56,964 nt of DNA, taken from Methylobacterium ajmalii. GTDB taxonomy: Bacteria > Pseudomonadota > Alphaproteobacteria > Rhizobiales > Beijerinckiaceae. The stretch is from the NCBI RefSeq assembly GCF_016613415.1, contig NZ_JACWCT010000118.1:1-56964 (forward strand). The letters are read 5' to 3'. Positions 50,739 through 56,964 of the stretch are shown here, in pieces; the first letter of the stretch is position 1; each line of letters opens with the position of its first letter. The notes under the pieces are model-generated. The model ran no database searches, had not been told where the DNA came from, and saw nothing but the letters and a program-made list of their open reading frames with translations. The translations under genes were made by a program, and so were the position numbers.

Positions 50739-53298
50739 CCCCGCCGCAGAGCAGGGGGGCGAGCTCGCCGAAGGGCACGGGCCGGCCGAACAGGAATCCC
50801 TGCGCCGCGACGCAGCCCGCCTCCCGCAGGGCGGCGAGCTGGGCTTCGGTCTCGACGCCCTTGGCGGTCGCCCGCATGCCCAGCGCGCCCGCGAGGGCGA
50901 CCACCGCCCGCACGAAATCCGCGGTCTCCGGCGTCGCCATCGAGGCGGCCAGCGCCCGGTCGAGCTTGACCTGGCCGAAGGGCAGGCGCCGCAGGGCGCC
51001 GAGGGAGGATGCGCCGGCGCCGAAGGCGTCGAAGGCGATCCCGATCCCGAGGGCGGCGAGGTCCTTCAGCCGTCCGCTCTCCGCCGCGATGGCCGCCTCG
51101 GCGACGTCGAGTTCGATGCGCTCGGGGGCCTGGCCCGTCGCCTGGAGCGCGTCCCGGATCGCAGCCACGAAGCCCGCCTGGCGCAGCTGCCCACCCGCGA
51201 CGTTCACCACCAGGCGGATCTCCGGCGGCATTTCGCGCGTCTCGGCGAGCGCGGTGCGCAGGACCCACTCGCCGAGCGGCGCGATCAGACCGGTCTCCTC
51301 GGCGAGCGGCAGGAAGGCGGCCGGCGCCAGGGTGCCGCGGGTCGGGTGGTGCCACCGCGCCAGCGCCTCGAGCGCGGTCACCCGCACGCTCGCGAGGTCG
51401 AAGACCGGCTGGTAGTGCAGGGAGAACGCGCCGCGGTGCAGGCCCTCGCGCAGATCGGATTCGTTGCGCCGGCGCTCCTCCGCCGCCCGGTCCATGGCGG
51501 CGGCGAAGTGCCGGAAGGTGTTCCGGCCCTCGGACTTCGCCCGGTAGAGCGCGAGGTCGCCGCGCTTGAGCAGGGTGTCGGCGTCGAGGCCGTGCTCGGG
51601 CGCGAAGGCGATGCCGATGCTGACGCCGATCACCGCCTCCTGCCCGCCGAGATCGACCGGCCGGCGCAGGGCCGCGACCAGCCGCTCCGCGGTGGCGGCG
51701 GCGGAACGATCGTCCGCCTCGCCGCCGAGCAGGATCGCGAACTCGTCGCCGCCGAGGCGCGCCGGCAGGTCCTCGCGGCGCAGGCAGGCGCGGATGCGCC
51801 CCGCCACCTCGCGCAGCAGGGTATCGCCGGCGAGATGGCCGAGCGTGTCGTTGACCGCCTTGAAGGCGTCGAGGTCGAGGCAGAGCAGGCCGCAGCTCCC
51901 GCCGTGGCGCCGCAGGGCGGCGAGGCGCTGGTCGAGGCTGTCGCGGAAGAGCGCCCGGTTCGGCAGCCCGGTCAGGGCGTCGTGCCGGGCCATGTGGGTC
52001 ACCTGCGCCTCGGCCGCCTTGCGGGCGGTGATGTCGGTGTAGGTGCGCACCGCCCCGCCGGTGGGCAGCGGCACGGTGCGGATCTCCAGCACGGTGCCGT
52101 TCGCGCGCTCGTGCTCGTAGGTGCGGGGCTGGATCGCCAGGGGGGCGTGCATCAGGACCTCGCGCAGCGTGCCGTCGCACCGGGCGAAGTCGTCCTGCGC
52201 CAGCTGGTGGCGGCGCACCGCATCGAAGCTCGGGGCGGCCCGCATCATCTCCCGCGGCAGGTCGAGGAGCGCGAGGGCGCGCTCGTTGCACACCCGTACC
52301 GCCCCGGCCTCGTCGATCATCAGGAGGCCCTGATCCATATGCGCCAGGGTGGCGTCGAGGAGGGCGGTGCTGGCGCGCAGCTCGGTCTCGGCCCGGTCGA
52401 TCTCGGTCACGTCCTGCACGGTGCCGAACAGGGCGGTCGCGGTGCCGACCGCGTCCTCGTTGCAGATGCCGTGCGAGACGACGACCCGCTCCTCGCCGTC
52501 GCGCCGCACGAGCCGGGCCTTGAAGTGGAAATCCGTCCGGTTCTCGCGCGCCGCGGCCACGAGGTCCGCGACCCGCGCCCGGTCGTCTGGGTGATAGTAG
52601 GACAGGGCCTCCTGGACGCCGGCAGGGGGGGCGCCCGGCGCCAGCCCGTGCATGCGGCAGACCTCGTCCGACCAGGTCATGACGCCGGAGGCGAGATCGA
52701 CGCGCCAATGGCCGATATGGGCCATCTGCTCGGCGAGCGTCAGGTAGCGGTTGGCCTCCGACAGGGCCGCCTCGCTCGCCCGCCGGCGAGCGGCCTCGGT
52801 CTCGCTGGCGACGCGGGCCTCGTAGTGGCGCAGCTGGGCCACCACCACCTCGCCGAGGTCGCGCAGGCGCTCCACCTCGGCATCCGGCATCCGCCGCGGC
52901 ACCGTGTCGGCGATGCAGAGGGTTCCGAGCGGCAGGCCCGTAGCGAGCGAGAGCGGGATGCCGACGTAGAACCGCACCGCGAACGGCCCGGTGACGATCG
53001 CCCGGTCGCGGAACCGCGGATCGGCCGCGGCGTCCTCGACCACCAGCGGGGCCTCGCTCATGACGGCGTGATCGCAGAACGCCGCGCCGCGAGGGGTCGG
53101 GCCGAAGGCGATGCCGGAGGCCGCCTTGCACCACAGCCGGTCGGCGTCGACCAGCGAGATCCAGGCATGCGGAACGGAAAACAGCGTGCGGGCGAGCCGG
53201 CAGACCGCGTCGAAATGCGCCTCCGGCGGCGTATCGAGGATGCCGAGGGCGCGCAGGCTGGAAAGGCGGTCGGCCTCCCGCGGCGGAACGAGATGCAT
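50701..53298 (-). CDS. GAF-PAS-PAS-GGDEF-EAL protein (diguanylate cyclase with degenerate EAL)
   Basis: 865 residues. Domains: GAF about 20-160, PAS near 185-300 (MTWSDEVCRMHGL), PAS near 310-420 (LLDATLAHMDQGLLMIDEAG), GGDEF about 435-590, EAL about 600-850. GGDEF is intact (RLGGDEFAIL) with an RxxD inhibitory site (RRED) five residues before it. The EAL domain keeps EALARW and QVKLDRAL, but DDFG is DAFG and the general-base EGVE is KGVE, so c-di-GMP hydrolysis is unlikely. No transmembrane helix; a cytosolic sensor. ATG at 53298. Confidence 0.94.
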   Translation of the reverse strand: MHLVPPREADRLSSLRALGILDTPPEAHFDAVCRLARTLFSVPHAWISLVDADRLWCKAASGIAFGPTPRGAAFCDHAVMSEAPLVVEDAAADPRFRDRAIVTGPFAVRFYVGIPLSLATGLPLGTLCIADTVPRRMPDAEVERLRDLGEVVVAQLRHYEARVASETEAARRRASEAALSEANRYLTLAEQMAHIGHWRVDLASGVMTWSDEVCRMHGLAPGAPPAGVQEALSYYHPDDRARVADLVAAARENRTDFHFKARLVRRDGEERVVVSHGICNEDAVGTATALFGTVQDVTEIDRAETELRASTALLDATLAHMDQGLLMIDEAGAVRVCNERALALLDLPREMMRAAPSFDAVRRHQLAQDDFARCDGTLREVLMHAPLAIQPRTYEHERANGTVLEIRTVPLPTGGAVRTYTDITARKAAEAQVTHMARHDALTGLPNRALFRDSLDQRLAALRRHGGSCGLLCLDLDAFKAVNDTLGHLAGDTLLREVAGRIRACLRREDLPARLGGDEFAILLGGEADDRSAAATAERLVAALRRPVDLGGQEAVIGVSIGIAFAPEHGLDADTLLKRGDLALYRAKSEGRNTFRHFAAAMDRAAEERRRNESDLREGLHRGAFSLHYQPVFDLASVRVTALEALARWHHPTRGTLAPAAFLPLAEETGLIAPLGEWVLRTALAETREMPPEIRLVVNVAGGQLRQAGFVAAIRDALQATGQAPERIELDVAEAAIAAESGRLKDLAALGIGIAFDAFGAGASSLGALRRLPFGQVKLDRALAASMATPETADFVRAVVALAGALGMRATAKGVETEAQLAALREAGCVAAQGFLFGRPVPFGELAPLLCGGVRCPGTPRSRSA

Positions 53299-53448
53299 CG
53301 CGACGCTCCTCTCCGGCCCGGCACCGGGATGCGATCGTTGGGGCAGACCAGGAATGTCGAAAACCCTAAGGACGCGTTAACCAGGGTGGCAGCACCGGCT
53401 GCCGGGGGCGCGCCGCCCGCCGCCCCGCGCAGGCGGCGCGACCGCCCG

Positions 53449-54579
53449 TCAGGCCGTCAGCGCCCGGCTGATCACGATCCGTTGGACGTCGCTCGTCCCC
53501 TCGTAGATCTGGCACACCCGCACGTCGCGATAGATCTGCTCGACCGGATAATCCGCCAGGTAGCCGTAGCCGCCGTGGATCTGGATCGCGTCGGAGCACA
53601 CCGCCTCCGCCATCTCGGAGGCGAAGAGCTTGGCCATCGCCGCTTCCTTCAGGCAGGGCTGCCCGGCATCGCGCAGCCGCGCCGCGTTCAGTACCAGGAG
53701 GCGCGCGGCCTCGATCCGTGTCGCCATGTCGGCGAGCCGGAAGGCCACCGCCTGGTGCCCCATCAGCTTCTGGCCGAAAGTCTCGCGCTCGCCCGCGTAG
53801 GCGAGCGCCGCCTCGAACGCCGCGCGGGCCATGCCGACCGCCTGGGCGGCGATGCCGATGCGCCCGCCCTCGAGGTTGGCGAGCGCGATTCTCAGCCCCT
53901 CGCCTTCCTGGCCGAGCATCAGGTCCGGGGTGAGCTCCATGTCTTCGAACACGATCTGGGCGGTGTCCGAGGCGCGCTGCCCGAGCTTGTGCTCGATGCG
54001 CGCTACCTTGTAGCCGGGGGTCTTCGTCGGCACGATGAAGGCCGAGATGCCGCGCTTGCCGGCCTCCGGATCGGTCACCGCGAACACGATGGCCAGATCC
54101 GCATTCGCCCCCGAGGTGATGAACTGCTTGGTGCCCGACAAGACCCAGGCATTGCCCGAGCGCCGCGCCCGGGTCTTGAGCGCGGCGGCGTCCGAGCCGG
54201 CGCCGGGCTCGGTGAGGCAGAAGGCGCCGAGCTGCTCGCCGCGGGCGAGGGGGCCGAGGAACCGCGCCTTCTGCTCGTCGCTGCCGAACTTCAGGATCGG
54301 CATGCAGCCGACCGAGTTGTGCACGCTCATCACCGTCGAGACCGCGCCGTCGCCGGCCGCCACCTCCTCGATGGCGAGCGCGTAGGCGACGTGGTCGGCG
54401 GCGGCCCCGCCATGCTCTTCGGGCACCAGCATGCCCATGAAGCCGAGCCCCCCCATCTCGGCGATCGCCTCGCGGGGAAAACGCGCCTCCCGGTCCCATT
54501 CGGCCGAGAACGGCTTCAGCCGCTCGCGCGCGAAGCTGCGGGCGGTGTCGCGGATCAGGATCTGGTCGTCGCTCAGCAT
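53449..54579 (-). CDS. Acyl-CoA dehydrogenase
   Basis: 376 residues, full-length family. FAD-binding [19 protein letters not shown] near 125, [33 protein letters not shown] and the catalytic Glu in [19 protein letters not shown] near 362. The short/medium or branched-chain subgroup is likely; relatives oxidise isobutyryl-, 2-methylbutyryl- or butyryl-CoA. Electrons go to ETF and then ETF-QO. ATG at 54579 with AGGAGAG upstream. 126 bases after the short-chain dehydrogenase gene; a perfect inverted repeat lies in the gap. Confidence 0.94.
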   Translation of the reverse strand: MLSDDQILIRDTARSFARERLKPFSAEWDREARFPREAIAEMGGLGFMGMLVPEEHGGAAADHVAYALAIEEVAAGDGAVSTVMSVHNSVGCMPILKFGSDEQKARFLGPLARGEQLGAFCLTEPGAGSDAAALKTRARRSGNAWVLSGTKQFITSGANADLAIVFAVTDPEAGKRGISAFIVPTKTPGYKVARIEHKLGQRASDTAQIVFEDMELTPDLMLGQEGEGLRIALANLEGGRIGIAAQAVGMARAAFEAALAYAGERETFGQKLMGHQAVAFRLADMATRIEAARLLVLNAARLRDAGQPCLKEAAMAKLFASEMAEAVCSDAIQIHGGYGYLADYPVEQIYRDVRVCQIYEGTSDVQRIVISRALTA

Positions 54580-54596
54580 CCGGCTCTCTCCTGGGG

Positions 54597-54626
54597 GTGT
54601 TCGCATCGGCACGTCGATGCGAACAC
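54597..54626. promoter_or_regulatory. 12-base perfect inverted repeat upstream of the acyl-CoA dehydrogenase
   Basis: GTGTTCGCATCG (54597-54608), loop GCACGT, CGATGCGAACAC (54615-54626), directly ahead of the ribosome-binding site of the acyl-CoA dehydrogenase gene. It could be a regulator site or an RNA stem-loop in the transcript. A GGGCGCCGGCGCCC palindrome lies 20 bases further upstream. Confidence 0.55.
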
Positions 54627-54705
54627 GTTCGGCGCACGGGCGCCGGCGCCCGTTCGGGCTTGCCCGGCGCGGTCGAACGGGTCCGTTCGGCCGCGCGGGG
54701 AATCC

Positions 54706-55467
54706 TCACTTGGGCTGCATGCGCAAGGCCCCGTCGAGGCGGATGACCTCGCCGTTGAGCATCGGGTTGTCGATGATCGCCATCGCGAGCCGGGCATATT
54801 CCTCCGGCCTGCCGAGGCGGGAGGGGAACGGCACCGCGGCGCCGAGCGAATCCTGGACCTCCTGCGGCAGGCCGCGCAGCATCGGCGTCTCGAAGATGCC
54901 GGGCGCGATGGCGCAGACCCGGATGCCGGAGGGCGCGAATTCCCGCGCCGCCGGCAGGGTCAGCCCGACGATACCGGCCTTCGAGGAGGCGTAGGCCGCC
55001 TGGCCCACCTGGCCCTCGTAGGCCGCGATTGAGGCGGTGGAGATGATGACGCCGCGCTCGCCCCCCTCCAGCGGGTCGAGGGCGAGCGCGCCGGCCGCCA
55101 CCAGCCGCATCAGGTTGAAGCTGCCGATCAGGTTGACCTGGATCACCTTGGCGTAAGCCTGGAGTTCGAGGGGGCCGTTGCGCCCGACGATCCGGCCGGC
55201 GGTCGCGACGCCCGCGCAATTGACCAGGATGCGGGCCGGGCCATGCGCCTCGGCCGCCCGGGCGACCGCCGCCTCGGCGCTCGCCGCATCGGCGACGTCG
55301 CAGGGGAGGGCGAGCCCACCGATCTCGGCGGCGACCTCCGCCGCGGCGCCCTCGTTGAGGTCGAGGAGCGCGACCCGTGCGCCCGCCGCGGCCAGCGCCC
55401 GGCCGGTCGCCGCCCCGAGGCCCGACCCGCCGCCCGTCACGATCGCGGCTAAGCCGTTGACGTTCAT
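54706..55467 (-). CDS. Short-chain dehydrogenase (3-hydroxyacyl-CoA dehydrogenase type II-like)
   Basis: 253 residues. NAD-binding [22 protein letters not shown] motif [10 protein letters not shown], catalytic Ser in [12 protein letters not shown] and Tyr/Lys in [11 protein letters not shown] near 156-160. The late segment [20 protein letters not shown] is typical of HSD10/type-II 3-hydroxyacyl-CoA dehydrogenases, which act in branched-chain acyl-CoA oxidation. ATG at 55467. Upstream of the acyl-CoA dehydrogenase in the same operon; divergent from the racemase. Confidence 0.93.
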   Translation of the reverse strand: MNVNGLAAIVTGGGSGLGAATGRALAAAGARVALLDLNEGAAAEVAAEIGGLALPCDVADAASAEAAVARAAEAHGPARILVNCAGVATAGRIVGRNGPLELQAYAKVIQVNLIGSFNLMRLVAAGALALDPLEGGERGVIISTASIAAYEGQVGQAAYASSKAGIVGLTLPAAREFAPSGIRVCAIAPGIFETPMLRGLPQEVQDSLGAAVPFPSRLGRPEEYARLAMAIIDNPMLNGEVIRLDGALRMQPK

Positions 55468-55680
55468 GCCTCATCCTCCCGTGATCGAAGCCCCACTCGT
55501 CCGGTGGGTGAGCCCCGTCGCGTGCGGCCCGTGCTCCCGCCCGTGGCGAAGGGCGGACCGGTCTGCTACGCGATCGTATCGTTGGCCCCATCGCTATGGG
55601 GCGGACCTGCCATCGTCAAGGCGCCCCGGATCAGGCGACGACAAGCGCCGGACGACAACCATTCGGGGGGAGGGCAGCGC

Positions 55681-56805
55681 ATGGACCCGTCGTCGCACGA
55701 GGCCGGTCAGGGCGGACCGCTCGCGGGCCTGCGCATCGTCGAGTTCGCCGGGATCGGTCCAGGACCCTTCGCGGCGATGCTGCTCGCCGACATGGGCGCC
55801 GACATCGTCCGGCTCGATCGGCCCGGCGGCGCCGACCCCTATTCCAGGAACGTGGTGGCGCGGGGCCGCCCGACCGTGACGGTGGATATCAAGGACCCGG
55901 ACGACCTCGCCGGCACCCTGGCGCTACTCTCCCGGGCCGACGCCCTGATCGAGGGGTTTCGCCCCGGCGTGATGGAGCGGCTCGGTCTCGGGCCCGACGC
56001 GGTCCTCGCCCGCAACCCGCGCCTCGTCTACGGCCGCATGACCGGCTGGGGCCAGGACGGCCCCCTCGCCAAGGCGGCGGGGCACGACATCACCTATCTG
56101 GCGGTGACCGGTGCGCTGGCGGCGATCGGTCCCGAGGAACGGCCGGTGCCGCCGCTCAATCTCGTCGGCGATTACGGCGGCGGCGCGCTCTATCTCGTCG
56201 CCGGGATTCTCGCCGGCCTGCTCTCGGCCGGGCGGACCGGGCGGGGCCAGGTGGTCGACGCCGCGATCTGCGACGGGGCCGCGTCCCTGATGGCGATGTT
56301 CTCCGAGCTCGCCTCGCAGGGTCGCTGGAGCGACCGGCGCGAAGCCAACCTCCTCGATGGCGGCGCGCCCTGGTACCGCACCTATGCCTGCAGCGACGGA
56401 CACCACGTCGCCCTCGGGCCGCTCGAGCCGCAGTTCTACGCCCTCTTTCGCCGCCTGACGGGCCTCGACGCCGACCCCGATTTCGACCGGCGCGACGATC
56501 CGGCGATGTGGCCGGTCCTGCGGCGCAAGCTCGAGATCCTGTTCGCCGGTCGGACGCGGGACGAGTGGTGCCGGCTTCTCGAAGGAACGGATTCCTGCGT
56601 CGCGCCGGTCCTCACCCTGGGCGAGGCGCCACACCATCCCCATCTCGCCGCGCGCCGGAGCTTCGTCACCCATGACGGCACGGTCCAGCCCGCCCCGGCG
56701 CCCCGGTTCTCGGCGACGCCTTCCGCAATCCGGTCGGTGCCCGCGCCGGTCACCCTCGCCGAGGCTCTGCGACGGTGGAGCGGGGAGGGGAGTTCCGGAA
56801 GCTGA
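55681..56805 (+). CDS. CoA-transferase family III protein, alpha-methylacyl-CoA racemase-like
   Basis: 374 residues. CaiB/BaiF fold: [20 protein letters not shown] at the start, [20 protein letters not shown] with the catalytic His of racemases, [18 protein letters not shown] with the catalytic Asp near 164, and [11 protein letters not shown] with Glu. These three residues define alpha-methylacyl-CoA racemase rather than a true CoA transferase. It epimerises 2-methylacyl-CoAs so that the (S)-specific acyl-CoA dehydrogenase can act; the neighbouring acyl-CoA dehydrogenase and SDR fit. ATG at 55681, GGAGG 8 bases upstream. Confidence 0.92.
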   Translation: MDPSSHEAGQGGPLAGLRIVEFAGIGPGPFAAMLLADMGADIVRLDRPGGADPYSRNVVARGRPTVTVDIKDPDDLAGTLALLSRADALIEGFRPGVMERLGLGPDAVLARNPRLVYGRMTGWGQDGPLAKAAGHDITYLAVTGALAAIGPEERPVPPLNLVGDYGGGALYLVAGILAGLLSAGRTGRGQVVDAAICDGAASLMAMFSELASQGRWSDRREANLLDGGAPWYRTYACSDGHHVALGPLEPQFYALFRRLTGLDADPDFDRRDDPAMWPVLRRKLEILFAGRTRDEWCRLLEGTDSCVAPVLTLGEAPHHPHLAARRSFVTHDGTVQPAPAPRFSATPSAIRSVPAPVTLAEALRRWSGEGSSGS

Positions 56806-56820
56806 GCCGGAGAAAGGGTG

Positions 56821-56849
56821 TTGACGGGCCGAAACGCGGAGCCTATACG
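56821..56849 (+). promoter_or_regulatory. Strong sigma70 promoter reading off the right edge
   Basis: TTGACG (56821-56826) and TATACG (56844-56849) with a 17-base spacer. The following 115 bases have no frame with a recognisable product; they hold GGCGCCGGCC and the hairpin CCTGACC-TT-GGTCAGG (56922-56937). A structural RNA operon or other strongly expressed gene may follow outside the window. Confidence 0.65.
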
Positions 56850-56964
56850 ACCACCCATCGGCGCCGGCCGCGACAGCGGCCCGGGCGCTGAGCCATCTTC
56901 GAGACAGTCCGGGCCGGCAAGCCTGACCTTGGTCAGGTGCTGGTCCTGTTTTCACCGATGGATG

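Noticed and set aside
51346..55032. A plus-strand open frame of over 1200 codons
   Set aside because: It is antisense to the GGDEF/EAL, acyl-CoA dehydrogenase and SDR genes, whose motifs are clear; its product is Arg/Gly/Ala/His-rich and without domains, as expected for a shadow frame in very GC-rich DNA.
56922..56937. tRNA arm
   Set aside because: CCTGACC-TT-GGTCAGG is a hairpin with a 2-base loop and no T-arm or acceptor features nearby; not a tRNA.

Overview
The window is about 57 kb of very GC-rich, densely packed chromosome from a Methylobacterium/Methylorubrum-like alphaproteobacterium (Hyphomicrobiales). This rests on protein style and on several alphaproteobacterial regulatory signatures: a GTTC-N7-GTTC LexA box, a serC-leader-like tandem hairpin, an EcfG-type GGAAC-N16-CGTT promoter, a CCUCC-motif sRNA and a matPQMAB-type malonate operon. 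I see no transposase, integrase, CRISPR array, tRNA or rRNA gene; most of the window looks like ordinary core chromosome with a few accessory catabolic islands.

Layout. 1-8.7 kb: tRNA1(Val) methyltransferase (cut by the left edge), a DUF2007 protein, a long-chain polyprenyl diphosphate synthase, ispE, a secreted TPR protein, a chemoreceptor and ETF-ubiquinone oxidoreductase. 8.8-13.2 kb: family-4 uracil-DNA glycosylase, a zinc metallopeptidase, moaB, a small glycosyltransferase-like protein and a PA0069-type radical SAM protein behind a LexA box. 13.3-17.7 kb: mtnA, serA, serC. 17.8-19.4 kb: tungstate transporter parts tupB and tupA, convergent and without an ATPase. 19.4-25.3 kb: small helical protein, Crp/Fnr regulator, trmD, class II photolyase, a predicted sRNA with its own promoter and terminator, a HicB-like small protein, an orphan TRAP binding protein and a tyrosine phosphatase. 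25.3-33 kb: a palindromic repeat, a secreted hypothetical, HAD hydrolase, membrane alpha/beta hydrolase, polysaccharide export lipoprotein, 2-hydroxyacid dehydrogenase, an orphan LivK-type binding protein and a PhzF-family protein.

33-40.3 kb is a malonate-use unit: TRAP transporter MatPQM brings malonate in, MatB activates it to malonyl-CoA, MatA decarboxylates this to acetyl-CoA, and a divergent GntR/FCD regulator (MatR) probably controls it. 40.4-42.2 kb: a BrkB-family membrane protein behind an EcfG-like promoter, and msrB.

42.2-50.7 kb is the least explained part: an iron-type alcohol dehydrogenase, an Asp/Glu-racemase-family protein lacking both usual catalytic cysteines, a GntR/FCD regulator, a complete spermidine/putrescine-type ABC importer and, divergently, an amidase translationally coupled to a transthyretin-like protein that has lost two residues needed for 5-hydroxyisourate hydrolysis. 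Together these look like an uptake and degradation pathway for an unknown small amide or related compound. 50.7-56.8 kb: a GAF-PAS-GGDEF-EAL protein with an intact GGDEF but a degenerate EAL domain, followed by acyl-CoA dehydrogenase, a short-chain 3-hydroxyacyl-CoA dehydrogenase-like protein and alpha-methylacyl-CoA racemase, a fatty/branched-acyl-CoA oxidation set that would feed electrons to ETF and the ETF-QO seen at the left. A strong sigma70 promoter near the right edge reads out of the window.
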